NCBI GenBank assembly: GCA_005799495.1
Contig: SYGP01000019.1
Coordinates: 20,818-84,817 of the forward strand
Direction of reading: 5' to 3'
Origin: Planctomycetia bacterium
GTDB taxonomy: Bacteria > Planctomycetota > Phycisphaerae > Phycisphaerales > SM1A02
DNA: 64,000 nt
Position 1 is the stretch's first letter, and each line of letters begins with the position of its first letter. Made by a program: the position numbers and the translations under genes. Shown here in pieces: positions 51,391 through 60,550 of the stretch. The notes beneath the pieces are model-generated. The model had not been told where the DNA came from. It was given only the letters and a program-made list of their open reading frames with translations, and did no database searches.

Positions 51391-52619
51391 CACGTGGCAC
51401 TTCTCCGTTCTGCCACGGCGCGCACTTGCTCTGCGACATCCGGATGGCGTGCAAGCAGCATCTCGAACGAGCTGCGGTCCAGCGCATAGACATCGCTGTA
51501 CTCAGACGCTCGGACACTCGCCATCCGTGGCTGCCGCTTGAAGAGCGCGATCTCGCCGAAGAAGTCGCCATGACGCAGCGTGCCGATCACCTGTCCATCC
51601 GACTTGATCACTTCAAGCACGCCTGTGATGAGGAAGTACATGCGGTCGCCTTCCTCGCCGGCTCGGCAGATGAACTCGCCGGGAACATAGATGTCCGGCT
51701 TCAGGCTCAGCGCCACTGCATCCACGAACTCCGCGGGGAGTGAGGAGAAAATGGGAATCCGTCGAAGCACTTGCTGCTTCAGATGCATCTCGACCTCACG
51801 CCGCAGTCCGCTCGGCAGCGTTTCGAGGAACTGGGACTCGTCGAATCCGAGCCGCTCCTGCCAGACATGGGTGTAGTAGTCCTGAATGCGCCTGCGAGTT
51901 TCCGCTGGCAGTCGGCGGTACTTGATGAACGCATTGAGTTGATCCAGGTTCTCGAAGTACTGTGCCTTTGCCGGATCGCGCTTCGCAAGCATGCTTGCGA
52001 CATTCCCGATCACATAGCCATACACGGCGACACCACACAGCATGACACACAGTGCGAAAATGCGTTGCACGTTCGTCACCGGCGTTGTTTCCCCGTAGCC
52101 AATGGTGGTGAGCGTCTCGATCACCCAGTAGATCGATTGCAGGTAGCGGGTCGGTCCATCGTCCTCGTACGTCGGCGTCATTGTGGACCAGACGCATGCA
52201 AGCCAATGCGCACTGATGAGAACCCAGAATGCGAAGAACGCCAGCTTCAGCGAGTCGCTCCACTGCACCAGACTGACGCGCCAGGCATGCATGGAACGGG
52301 CCACTCGCAGCACCTTGACCACCAGCGGCAGCGCGGCCATCCCGTTGCTGCTCAACCACATCAACGGCAGAGCGGCGATCGCATCCACCGTGATCCAACC
52401 GGCGCCCTCCCTCGTCGGCCCCGTCGCCGATGTCCCAGTTCGCGCCTGGAAGCGCGCTCGAATGCGCAGGATCAAATCAGCAAGGAACACCAGTTGCGCA
52501 AGCCGAAGTCCTTGGACGGCGAGGAGTGGATGGTCGACATCGAATGCGAGCCGCACTGGAACGGCAATCGCAACGGCAATCGAGAGGGCGGTGACGATTC
52601 CGTCCCAGGTCGTTCGCAT
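51390..52619 (-). CDS. six-TM potassium channel with cyclic-nucleotide-binding domain
   Basis: A 409-residue ion channel: membrane helices S1-S4 with Arg-bearing segments (VVKVLRVARSMHAWRVSL), pore helix and filter ETLTTIGYGETTP (TIGYG, K+ selective), S6 (VMLCGVAVYGYVIGNVASML), a C-linker and a CNB domain with the phosphate-binding cassette GDFFGEIALFKRQPRMASVR. Binding of cAMP or cGMP would open it. ATG 52619 shares its A with the corA stop (TGATG). An earlier in-frame extension overlaps corA and is discarded. Confidence 0.93.
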   Translation of the reverse strand: MRTTWDGIVTALSIAVAIAVPVRLAFDVDHPLLAVQGLRLAQLVFLADLILRIRARFQARTGTSATGPTREGAGWITVDAIAALPLMWLSSNGMAALPLVVKVLRVARSMHAWRVSLVQWSDSLKLAFFAFWVLISAHWLACVWSTMTPTYEDDGPTRYLQSIYWVIETLTTIGYGETTPVTNVQRIFALCVMLCGVAVYGYVIGNVASMLAKRDPAKAQYFENLDQLNAFIKYRRLPAETRRRIQDYYTHVWQERLGFDESQFLETLPSGLRREVEMHLKQQVLRRIPIFSSLPAEFVDAVALSLKPDIYVPGEFICRAGEEGDRMYFLITGVLEVIKSDGQVIGTLRHGDFFGEIALFKRQPRMASVRASEYSDVYALDRSSFEMLLARHPDVAEQVRAVAERRSAT

Positions 52620-53632
52620 CAGAGCATCCGAATACGCCGCATGAACAGCACCAGCGAGAGCGCGATGGCGATGACCACGCCCCAGAACGCACCGTACGCC
52701 CATTCATACTTCAGTTCAGGCAGCACCTCGAAATTCATGCCGTACACCCCGCACAGGAAGGTCAATGGCAGGAAGATGACGCTTACCACGGTCAACTTGC
52801 TCATGACCTTGTTCGTGTTGTGCGCCACCATCGACATGTAGTTGTTCAGCGAGTCGGAGAGGATGTCACGATCCACGAGCACATCCTGCAGAATCCGTTC
52901 GACGGTGCCGACCATGTTGCCGAGAAATCCCTGCGACGCTTCACTCACGAAGGCTGACTTCCGCATGGACAGATCGGCCAGCACCGTCCGAGCAGGCAAC
53001 ACCACCTTACGAAAGTGCAACAGCTGCGAACTAAGCCCAGACGCATCGCGGAAGATCGACTCGTCGGGGCTTCCCGCGAGTGCCTGCTGGACGAGTACCA
53101 CGCGATCCTCGAAGGACTTCTGCACTGAAGCAAAGTGGTCGAGCAAATGATCCCACAACTCGTAGAGCAGGAAACTCGGGCTCGCCGCGTGCCGCACGAA
53201 GTCGGTGAGGTACTCGCGCTTCACGGCACGCAGGAAATCGGGTTCACCGCGGTGCAGAGTCACCATCGCGTGTGCCGAGATGACCACATCAAGCCTCTCG
53301 AGGTTGAACACATCGCCGTTCAGCCTGCATCCAACGAGGACCAAGTGGATGCACTCGTCGTATCTGGAAAACTGGATCGCAGGCTCCTGCAGTCGCGCAT
53401 GATCGAGCACCTCGGGTGGGCAGAGTCCTTGGGCCACGACCGCGTCAGCGGGTGCGCCGCCATCGGCGTCGAGATGCACATCCACCCAGCAGAACTTGCC
53501 GGATCGACCTGCGTCACGGACTTGCTCAAGGGTCATCGGCGCGTACGCCTTTGTCTTGAAGTCGAGGCACATCACGGACACTGCTGGTCGATCGGGTGTC
53601 GTGCCACTGCTTTCGGGAGATTTGGTTTGCAT
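52619..53632 (-). CDS. corA: CorA-family divalent cation transporter
   Basis: A 337-residue CorA: soluble N-terminal domain, a long stalk helix (~160-275), and two C-terminal membrane helices with the pore signature YGMNF in FLCGVYGMNFEVLPELKYEW. It forms a pentameric Mg2+/Co2+/Ni2+ channel. The C-terminus ends in MRRIRML. It heads a three-gene coupled set with a K+ channel and a DUF4239 protein, which suggests joint control of ion balance. Confidence 0.94.
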   Translation of the reverse strand: MQTKSPESSGTTPDRPAVSVMCLDFKTKAYAPMTLEQVRDAGRSGKFCWVDVHLDADGGAPADAVVAQGLCPPEVLDHARLQEPAIQFSRYDECIHLVLVGCRLNGDVFNLERLDVVISAHAMVTLHRGEPDFLRAVKREYLTDFVRHAASPSFLLYELWDHLLDHFASVQKSFEDRVVLVQQALAGSPDESIFRDASGLSSQLLHFRKVVLPARTVLADLSMRKSAFVSEASQGFLGNMVGTVERILQDVLVDRDILSDSLNNYMSMVAHNTNKVMSKLTVVSVIFLPLTFLCGVYGMNFEVLPELKYEWAYGAFWGVVIAIALSLVLFMRRIRML

Positions 53633-53708
53633 GGCGATTCAGCGCTCGTGCAGAGTGCGCAGCAAGGCGCGTGTTCTGAATGGATATTACTGCGATGCGG
53701 GCAACTGT

Positions 53709-54818
53709 CTAACCACCCATGCCGACACCTGCCGTCCAGCGAGGATCGGGCAGTGCCAGCACATGTTCGGCCTCCGCGAGTACCTCATCGATGGAAATCG
53801 CCGCCATGGATGCAGTGGGGCGCTGCATGTCCAAGGGCTCCGCAGCGAGATCGCGCTCATGAGTCGATCGGTCCTGAATGGTGCTGATATGCCCATTTCG
53901 GAAAGAACCGCCAGCGTGAGGGAAGTCGTACTCCACTGGCGCGAAGTTGTTCCACGGCGCCCAGCCTCGGGTTGGGGTCGGACCATAGACCGCCACGATC
54001 GGCACATTGCAGGCGGCGGCCATGTGTGTGACGGCTGTATCGACGCCGAGGTACAAGCGCGCGCGAGAGAGCAGGCATGAGATGGACGCGAGCCCAAGGA
54101 CTCCCGCAGCCTGCACGGGCTGTACGCCTGCACGCGCTGCCGTTTCGCGCATGCGCTGTGCATCACTCGCTGCACCCGTCCACACGGGTTGCAGTCCATG
54201 TTGCCCGGCGATGGCATCACTGACGGCGATCCACCGTTCCAACGGCCACTCCTTGTAGGGATATCGCGAGAATCCATGCAGGACGAAGCAGCGCTCGGCG
54301 CCGCCAAAGGGATCGAGGAGCTTGGCGACCGCCGTCTCATCGTCCGTGCTCCAGAACAGCCGCGCCTCGCACCGACGCGGCTCGATACCCGCAGCCTGCG
54401 CAAGCGTGACACACCACTTGATGACAGGCTTGCCCCCGCGGACGGGCGCGATATCCGTCAGCACATACCGCTTCCAGAACTCGCGCGGTCGCACAGGATG
54501 TGTGCCAGCTGCGAAGCGGCGCCGCCGACCAGCAAAGGCAACGCTCAACACGGAGCGATCGGACAGGTTCTGCGTCAATGCCCAATCCGTTCGCAGCAGC
54601 GTTCTCAGTATGTAGCCGGAGTTCCCCCGCTGATGCTCAAGGAATCGGCGGATCCGCGGATCATGCCGAACGAGATCCGCCGCGCCCTTCGGAACCACCA
54701 TGTCGATCGCGCACCGCGGATGATCCTGACGGATCATGTCGATCAGCGGCAGCATGAGTACGACATCGCCAAAGAGTCGCAGCGAGGTCAGCAAGGCACT
54801 GTCGGGAGCGCGGCTCAT
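53709..54818 (-). CDS. glycosyltransferase family 9 (heptosyltransferase-like)
   Basis: A 369-residue GT-B enzyme. N-terminal LTSLRLFGDVVLMLPLIDMI and C-terminal HGFSRYPYKEWPLERW, then LGVDTAVTHMAAACNVPIVA with VYGPTPTRGWAPWNN, the GT9 sugar-nucleotide-binding region. GT9 enzymes add ADP-heptose or related sugars to lipopolysaccharide or glycoproteins; the acceptor is not known. GGAG lies ~12 bases before ATG 54818, better than the TTG at 54833. It follows rlmE by 30 bases. Confidence 0.88.
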   Translation of the reverse strand: MSRAPDSALLTSLRLFGDVVLMLPLIDMIRQDHPRCAIDMVVPKGAADLVRHDPRIRRFLEHQRGNSGYILRTLLRTDWALTQNLSDRSVLSVAFAGRRRRFAAGTHPVRPREFWKRYVLTDIAPVRGGKPVIKWCVTLAQAAGIEPRRCEARLFWSTDDETAVAKLLDPFGGAERCFVLHGFSRYPYKEWPLERWIAVSDAIAGQHGLQPVWTGAASDAQRMRETAARAGVQPVQAAGVLGLASISCLLSRARLYLGVDTAVTHMAAACNVPIVAVYGPTPTRGWAPWNNFAPVEYDFPHAGGSFRNGHISTIQDRSTHERDLAAEPLDMQRPTASMAAISIDEVLAEAEHVLALPDPRWTAGVGMGG

Positions 54819-54848
54819 GCAGCGATGCTCCAACGAAATGCGCGCGAC

Positions 54849-55478
54849 CTACCAGCCACGAGGGCCCGTTCCCATGGCGTTTGATGCGACCACCGACTCG
54901 CCACGATAGCCCTTGCCGACGACGAACATCTCAACACTCTCGCGCCGTGATGCATCGGGCTTCATTCCCTTGACCTCATCGAACAGGCGCTCCGTGCGAC
55001 GAAGCAGTGCTGGATACTCGCCGCCCTCGTAGACCTTCATCACCAGTGAACCCTTCTTCCGAAGCCAGAACGGCAGGCGATCGAGCAGCGTGTTGCAGAG
55101 TCTCGCGGACCGCACGGAATCGCTCGCTGCATCGCCCGAAGTATCAGGCCCCATGTCGCTGAGGACCACATCAAAGAGCGCGCCGCCGAGCGCGCTTGCC
55201 TCGAGCTTTTCCAAGTCTGCCTGGAGCAGAGTGACATTCGGCGGCAAGCCCTTTGGCTCGATCGCCTTCAAGTCGAACGCAACCACCACACCCGCCTGCC
55301 CCACCCGTTCGGCAGCGACCTGCGTCCACGAACCAGGCGCAGCACCGACATCGAGAATGCGCTGCCCTCGTTTCAGAAGCCGCTTCTTCTCGTCGATCTG
55401 GATCAGCTTGAACGCACTGCGAGCCCTGAAACCGCACTCCTTGGCGCGGCGAAACCAGATGTCCTGCACTTCTTTCAT
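54849..55478 (-). CDS. rlmE: 23S rRNA 2'-O-methyltransferase RlmE (FtsJ)
   Basis: A 209-residue methyltransferase with SRSAFKLIQIDEKK (Lys of the KDKE tetrad), the SAM-binding LDVGAAPGSW, DVVLSDMGPDTSGD (Asp), GSLVMKVYEGGE (Lys) and the final RRESVEMFVVGKGY (Glu). RlmE methylates U2552 of 23S rRNA in the A loop and supports 50S maturation. Length matches the family. Its frame starts ATGAAAGAAGTGC, 45 bases after the hydrolase-like gene. Confidence 0.94.
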   Translation of the reverse strand: MKEVQDIWFRRAKECGFRARSAFKLIQIDEKKRLLKRGQRILDVGAAPGSWTQVAAERVGQAGVVVAFDLKAIEPKGLPPNVTLLQADLEKLEASALGGALFDVVLSDMGPDTSGDAASDSVRSARLCNTLLDRLPFWLRKKGSLVMKVYEGGEYPALLRRTERLFDEVKGMKPDASRRESVEMFVVGKGYRGESVVASNAMGTGPRGW

Positions 55479-55523
55479 GGAATTGGATCGATGGACTGCA
55501 CGGTTTCGCGGGTGAACCCGCGA

Positions 55524-57218
55524 TCACTCCTGATGCCCGCACTGTACGAGATGATCGCGCATCTCCCACGCGAAGCGCAGACGCGCGAGCATTTGTACAT
55601 CAGCCTCGTCAGCGCCCCGCACAACTTCAATCCACCCGGGGCCGATCGGGAAGTCCTCCCCTTCGATCACGGCAGTCCGCATGTGCTCGAGGAGCACCCC
55701 CTGCAGATTCACCACTCCGCACTCCCGCATGCGGCGGTCGCGATCTCCCACCAAGATGCGCGCCACAGATGCGAGCGTCCGCGCAGAACCATCGCGATCC
55801 TTGCGGGCACGGCGGACGAGATCGAATGAACTCCACGATTCCACGACCACAGGATCGATCGCACCTGTCTGTGGATCACAGAGCCTGCGGGGCATGCCAC
55901 TTGCCGCACCCGTTGGGCTGCAGCGAGCCGCCCACTCATCCCAGGCGTTTCCCGAGCGGCCAAGCGGGGAGACGACCGCCGCTGCCTGCACCTCCTCCAC
56001 GATGCGGAGCGGGACGAGATCATGCTTTGGTCCAAATGGAACACGAAGTGCTGCCCGCACCTCACCGCTCGGAGAGAGGAACAGTGACTCGTCTCGGTAG
56101 ATGTCCACTCCGACGATGCTGGAAAAATCGACCGCATCTGGACAACTCACGAATGCAGCACCGAATGTCCGTGGGTACTCCGTTGCCAACCAGAGCGCCG
56201 CCCACCCGCCAGCCCCGTGTCCGAGCAGCAGGCGTGCCGAGGACTCGGGGATCAACCGAAAGCGTCCTTCGAGCGCAGGGATCAACTCCTGCACCAGTGC
56301 GGCGGCACATGGACCGTTGGCCATGCTGTCCACAAACGCGTGATGACCGAATGGGCCGCTTGGATCGAGCACAACATGCACGGCATTCGGCCATGCTTCG
56401 GTTCCGCTGGCAACCCACATCATCTGCGCGATGTGTTCCACCTGCTGCATGAACTCGCCCTGCGAGGGAATCACATACACGGTGGGCCAGACTCGGCGCG
56501 CTGCACGGACATTGTGGTAATCCGCTGGAAAAACGACAGCCGCACGCTGGATGACATCGCGCCCGAGCGCCGAGGATCGAAGCGCACTTCGACGCTCGAT
56601 CCACTCGACCCCGCGAATCGGTGCCCGTGCACCGTTCGTGATGCGGCGATCGATTGTCAGGCGAATCGAATCGACCGAACGCGAATCAAGGGAGACACGC
56701 ACGGGAGCACCCATCCAGTTGCCTGCCGACTCAAGTCCGCACTCGTCGCCACCACCGACGATGACCGCCTGCACATCGAAGACGCCATCCAGTGCCTCGG
56801 GTGGGCATGGCCACCACAGGCCGTCGCGCGAGCAGTCGATCATGGACTTCACATCGCTTGGCTGAAATGCGAACGATCCGATCGGCTGCAGCGGTGCCTC
56901 GAATGCCGTCGCCAACGGAGTCTGCGACTGTCCACTCGAGGCCACGCGCGCGGACAGCACGAGTCGGCATGGAATCGCCCAATCTTGCAGCATCGCTTGG
57001 ACGGATGGTGTGAGATCCACTTGGATGTCATCCGACGGGAACACTTGCCCATCCTCTGCCGCATCGAACATCGGCATCTTGTTGCGGCGCTCACGCTGAA
57101 TCGACTCGATGCTGCGCTGTGCAGGAAGACTCACTGGCGTTGCGGACGGCTGCGGAAGCGGGACAGCTCGCGGCGGACCGAAGAGCGCAATCGGCAACAG
57201 GAAGGCAGCGATCGACAT
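55524..57218 (-). CDS. secreted alpha/beta-hydrolase (esterase D-like) lacking the nucleophile Ser
   Basis: A 564-residue exported protein. After a short signal (MSIAAFLLPIALFG) comes an N-terminal beta region and a PF00756-like hydrolase fold (~220-420) with TVYVIPSQG and RLLLGHGAGGWAALWLATEY. The nucleophile elbow should read GHSxGG; here it is GHGAGG (333-338), so Ser335 is Gly. The region after ~430 is unassigned. It is probably non-catalytic or uses another mechanism. It is first in the run with rlmE and the glycosyltransferase. Confidence 0.8.
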   Translation of the reverse strand: MSIAAFLLPIALFGPPRAVPLPQPSATPVSLPAQRSIESIQRERRNKMPMFDAAEDGQVFPSDDIQVDLTPSVQAMLQDWAIPCRLVLSARVASSGQSQTPLATAFEAPLQPIGSFAFQPSDVKSMIDCSRDGLWWPCPPEALDGVFDVQAVIVGGGDECGLESAGNWMGAPVRVSLDSRSVDSIRLTIDRRITNGARAPIRGVEWIERRSALRSSALGRDVIQRAAVVFPADYHNVRAARRVWPTVYVIPSQGEFMQQVEHIAQMMWVASGTEAWPNAVHVVLDPSGPFGHHAFVDSMANGPCAAALVQELIPALEGRFRLIPESSARLLLGHGAGGWAALWLATEYPRTFGAAFVSCPDAVDFSSIVGVDIYRDESLFLSPSGEVRAALRVPFGPKHDLVPLRIVEEVQAAAVVSPLGRSGNAWDEWAARCSPTGAASGMPRRLCDPQTGAIDPVVVESWSSFDLVRRARKDRDGSARTLASVARILVGDRDRRMRECGVVNLQGVLLEHMRTAVIEGEDFPIGPGWIEVVRGADEADVQMLARLRFAWEMRDHLVQCGHQE

Positions 57219-57308
57219 GGCGGAAGCGGGATCGTAAAGGGCTCGCCCGCTAGGATGCAGAACGTGGAGATCCGCCGAGTTATTGCAGCGGGCTATTGCC
57301 GAAGAAGC

Positions 57309-58154
57309 ATGCTCTCTGCGTTCGCCAAGGCCCTTCCCGGCCTGCGCGGCGCTGCTGTCGCACTGACGATGATTTCACTGGCAGCCTGCACCGCACAGAG
57401 CAGACCCGGATTTGGGAACGGCCTCGGGCGAGTCTGGAATCAGACCTTTCACGGGCATACACACCAGGACGAGGAGATCGAAATCCCCGTCAGAGGCCTC
57501 ACCGATATCGAGGTCGACAACTTTGCGGGCCATGTCCGAGTCGTCCGCTGTCGACCGAGCGGCGCGCCGACGATGCTGATCACTCGCCGCGCGACCCACG
57601 GCATTGGGAGAGGAGACGCGGCGTCGGAGTCCATGAGCCAGATGTCCGTCGACTACTCCGTCGAGACGGATGGAGAGCGCCAACGCTTCATTGTTCAGTC
57701 CAAGACCGATCATCTCGAACCCTGGTTCCAAGCGGTCGATATCGATATTCGCGTCGAACGAATCGGCATTGTGGTCGTACGCACGAAGGATGGTCATGTG
57801 GAAGTCGTCGACTATGAGGATGGCGTGGACATTGAGAGCAGCAACGGGGATGTGCGCACATCCACGCGTTCAGCCCTGACGCAGCCGTCGACCATCCTGA
57901 ATCAGGATGGATCCATCGCCTGGCGAGTCGGTCCGCACGCGAGCGGTCTCCTCGATGCCGAGGCGGTCCATGGAACCATCCGAACCAATGTCCACAAGGG
58001 CAAATGGAACTCTTCGCGAAGCGGCAATGACCTCGACTCCTTGCGAGCGCAGCTCAATGATGGCACGGCGCGCATCGTGCTTCGCACCGTGGATGGCAAC
58101 ATCAGCGTCTATGTCGGCGAGCACCCGACCGAGTACGGGACTTTCGTTCGCTGA
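57309..58154 (+). CDS. DUF4097-like lipoprotein with repeated beta strands
   Basis: A 281-residue lipoprotein: hydrophobic signal GLRGAAVALTMISLAAC with lipobox LAAC, then repeated strands of the DUF4097/DUF2807 beta-solenoid type (LTDIEVDNFAGHVRVVRC, VVRTKDGHVEVVDYEDGV, IESSNGDVRTST, RTVDGNISVYVG). Such proteins are likely surface or periplasmic scaffolds; no enzyme activity is known. ATG 57309 is preferred to 57255 because it begins nearer the signal; the long open frame upstream is antisense to the hydrolase gene and not real. Divergent from that gene. Confidence 0.76.
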   Translation: MLSAFAKALPGLRGAAVALTMISLAACTAQSRPGFGNGLGRVWNQTFHGHTHQDEEIEIPVRGLTDIEVDNFAGHVRVVRCRPSGAPTMLITRRATHGIGRGDAASESMSQMSVDYSVETDGERQRFIVQSKTDHLEPWFQAVDIDIRVERIGIVVVRTKDGHVEVVDYEDGVDIESSNGDVRTSTRSALTQPSTILNQDGSIAWRVGPHASGLLDAEAVHGTIRTNVHKGKWNSSRSGNDLDSLRAQLNDGTARIVLRTVDGNISVYVGEHPTEYGTFVR

Positions 58155-58198
58155 ACCTGAGGACTTCGTCGGTGGTTCTTGCGTCCTTGGCAGTGCGG

Positions 58199-58567
58199 TC
58201 AACCGCGCAGCCACTCCGCGGGAACGCGCCCCGATGACACGATGATGCGCGAGCGAATGCCTCCACGGCCGCGCCAGTCGCTGACGATCTGGAGCCACTC
58301 TGGACTCATTCGCTCCGACAGGTCGGCGCAGATTCGATTGGTCACTGCCTCGTAGAAGATCCCTTCATTCCGAAAGGACTGGTAGTACAGCTTCAGGCTC
58401 TTCAGTTCCACGCAGACCGCGCGCGGCTGGTAGCGCAGCGTGATCGCCGCGAAATCCGGATGTCCCGTCTTTGGACAGACGGATGTGAACTCCTCTTGCA
58501 CATGCTCGATGAGGAACGGCGTGGTGGCTGGGGTGTCGAAGAACTCAAGGAGATCGGGCTGCGGCAT
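58199..58567 (-). CDS. queF: NADPH-dependent 7-cyano-7-deazaguanine reductase QueF
   Basis: A 122-residue unimodular QueF with EEFTSVCPKTGHPDFAAI (catalytic Cys in CPxTGxPDFA) and VELKSLKLYYQSFRNEG (NADPH and substrate region), ending in a basic R-G tail. It reduces preQ0 to preQ1 in queuosine biosynthesis. It starts nine bases after the TPR stop, so is probably co-transcribed. No other queuosine gene is in the window. Confidence 0.95.
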   Translation of the reverse strand: MPQPDLLEFFDTPATTPFLIEHVQEEFTSVCPKTGHPDFAAITLRYQPRAVCVELKSLKLYYQSFRNEGIFYEAVTNRICADLSERMSPEWLQIVSDWRGRGGIRSRIIVSSGRVPAEWLRG

Positions 58568-58576
58568 GAAGTGTCC

Positions 58577-60550
58577 TCAAAGACCGTATGTGGTGAAGAG
58601 CTTGACGACCTTGGGCTGGTCAGGGTTCGCTTGAAGCGACGATCGGAACGCCCGACGCGCCTCGTTTCCCGCATCGCTGTCGCGCTTGTCGGAACGAATC
58701 CATGCATTGAGTGCGTTGACACCAATGCCGTTCCACGCGGGCCAGTAAGTGGGATCGAGGGTGGCTGCCTGACGGTAGGCAGCACCCGATTCGTTGTAAC
58801 GCCCTGCACGGAACATGGCCCAGCCGAGCCGTTCAAAGGACTCGGGGCGCTCGGAGAGTCGCGTGAGGGTCTGTGCGGTCGCGATCGCCTCCTCGAACCG
58901 TCCGTCCGCCACGGAGGCGTTCACGAGATTGATGAGCAGTTGCGGTGTGACGGGAAGCAGTTCAGCAGCGGCTTGGTACTGCCGGATTGCATCGGCGGGG
59001 CGGCCGAGACGCTCGTAGGCAACGCCGAGGTTGACATGTGCCGCACCACTTTTCGGATCGAGCTCGACTGCGCGCTCACCGAACCCCATCGCGGCAGCAG
59101 AGTCGCCGAGCGACAGATACGCGGTCGCCATGTTGGCGTTTGCTTCGGCACTCTCTGGATCTGCGATGAGTGCACGGTGATACGCAGTGATCGCTTCGGT
59201 GTTTCGCCCAAGCACTTGCAGCGACCGCCCGAGCCCGAACTGCGCGTTGAAGTTCTCTGGGTCAAGCGCGGCTGCACGGCGATAGTTGGGCTCTGCCTCG
59301 CTGTATCGCCCCTGCGCGAAACGCACATCACCGATGCCGATGAACGCCTCGGGCAACTTCGGATTGGTTTGCAGAATCGCCTGAAACTGCGCCAGCGCAT
59401 CGTCGAGTCGCCCGTCCGCAACCGCTTGGGAACCCCCTTGCAGTTGCCGAAGTTCGGTGGGGCTCGGCTCGCCGCTTGCCGCCGCGGCCTTCGAGGCAGG
59501 TGCGTCCTTGGCGAGCGCCGACTTGGATGCACAGCCGATGCCGCTGATCCCGCTCGCGAGACACCCCATCATCCACAGAAGGGTTGTGGCCCGGCGCACG
59601 CTGCGCGTGCGGATCCGCTCGAGCGCGCGAATGTTGACTGTGTCCCACGGCTTCTTCGCAGTGCTCCCCGTCGGTTCGCCGTCTTTCGGTGTTTCCAGGA
59701 TCATGGGCACATCCGCAAGCGCTGGATGCGTGAGGATAGACCGAAAGCACGCGTCTCCGCAGCATCCTTGACCGATATGGGCATGTCGATCGAGCCGCGA
59801 GGCAAGCGGTCCAGCAGAATCATTGACATGCACCACACGAACCGCCCCAAGCCCCACGCGCGCGTCGAACTGCCCAAGCACATCCGACGCACGCTGCGCC
59901 GTCGACATGTCGTAGCCAGCCGCAACGATGTGGCAGGTGTCGATGCACACGCCGAGCCGCTCGGGCTCGTGAACGCTTCCAAGAATGTGACCGAGATGCG
60001 CGAAGTCGTAGCCGAGGTTGGTGCCTGCACCTGTCGTGGTTTCGAGGCAGATTCGCACCCGTGCACCGCGAGTGTCACGAAGGAGCGTTTGAATGCTCGA
60101 CACGATTCGTACAAGCCCCTCGTGCTCGTCTGACGTCGGCGGCTCGCCAAGGCGATTCGGCTCGCGCGGCTTTCTTGGTGCGCCGAGATGCGCGCCGGGA
60201 TGCAGCACGCATGCCTCGATCCCCAGCGCCTCGCAGCGTTCGAGCTCGGCTCGCTGCGATGCGATCGACTTCCGACGCTGCGCCGCATCAGGCGACGCGA
60301 GATTGATCAGATACGAGTTATGGCTGACGACGGCACTGGGCGCATCAAGACCCGCGCTCTTGCGAGCGGCCGCGAAGGCTGCGATCTCATCCTCGCGCAG
60401 CGGCGGAGCGTTCCACTGCCGCTGATTTCGCGTGAACACCTGCAGCGAGCGCAGCCCGAGCATCTTGGCTTCCTCGACCGCGAGATGCAGCCCGCCTGCC
60501 ACAGACAGATGGCTGCCGTACCGAGGCAGTCGGCCCGTCTGCGACAGCAT
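58577..60550 (-). CDS. nfo: endonuclease IV reading without stop into a TPR lipoprotein
   Basis: A 657-residue open frame in two parts. Residues 1-~315 are endonuclease IV (Nfo), an AP endonuclease of the TIM-barrel type: GSHLSVAGGLHLAVEEA, ACVLHPGAHLG, ICLETTTGAGTNLGYDFAHL, GVCIDTCHIVAAGYD, VRVVHVNDSAGPLASR, HAHIGQG and PMILETPK, all metal-site residues present. It ends where Nfo usually ends (NIRALERIR). With no stop it continues into VRRATTLLWMMGCLASGISG and a lipobox (GIGC), then ~300 residues of TPRs. A GTG at 59599 could start the lipoprotein alone (340 residues). Either a stop codon was lost, or the two overlap in frame through an internal start. ATG 60550 shares a base with the upstream oxidoreductase stop. 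Confidence 0.85.
   Translation of the reverse strand: MLSQTGRLPRYGSHLSVAGGLHLAVEEAKMLGLRSLQVFTRNQRQWNAPPLREDEIAAFAAARKSAGLDAPSAVVSHNSYLINLASPDAAQRRKSIASQRAELERCEALGIEACVLHPGAHLGAPRKPREPNRLGEPPTSDEHEGLVRIVSSIQTLLRDTRGARVRICLETTTGAGTNLGYDFAHLGHILGSVHEPERLGVCIDTCHIVAAGYDMSTAQRASDVLGQFDARVGLGAVRVVHVNDSAGPLASRLDRHAHIGQGCCGDACFRSILTHPALADVPMILETPKDGEPTGSTAKKPWDTVNIRALERIRTRSVRRATTLLWMMGCLASGISGIGCASKSALAKDAPASKAAAASGEPSPTELRQLQGGSQAVADGRLDDALAQFQAILQTNPKLPEAFIGIGDVRFAQGRYSEAEPNYRRAAALDPENFNAQFGLGRSLQVLGRNTEAITAYHRALIADPESAEANANMATAYLSLGDSAAAMGFGERAVELDPKSGAAHVNLGVAYERLGRPADAIRQYQAAAELLPVTPQLLINLVNASVADGRFEEAIATAQTLTRLSERPESFERLGWAMFRAGRYNESGAAYRQAATLDPTYWPAWNGIGVNALNAWIRSDKRDSDAGNEARRAFRSSLQANPDQPKVVKLFTTYGL
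59531..59599 (-). other. internal start and lipoprotein signal of the TPR part
   Basis: GTG 59599 opens MRRATTLLWMMGCLASGISG followed by IGC: basic N-terminus, hydrophobic core and lipobox with Cys23. A signal in the middle of a cytoplasmic DNA-repair fusion makes no sense, so a separate product from this start is likely. The downstream TPR protein (58577-59599) has repeats such as AAALDPENFNAQFGLGRSLQ and AVELDPKSGAAHVNLGVAYE. Confidence 0.55.

Noticed and set aside
56217..58154. A 645-codon plus-strand frame
   Set aside because: Its first half is antisense to the hydrolase gene. Only the part from 57309, with a lipoprotein signal and beta repeats, is kept.
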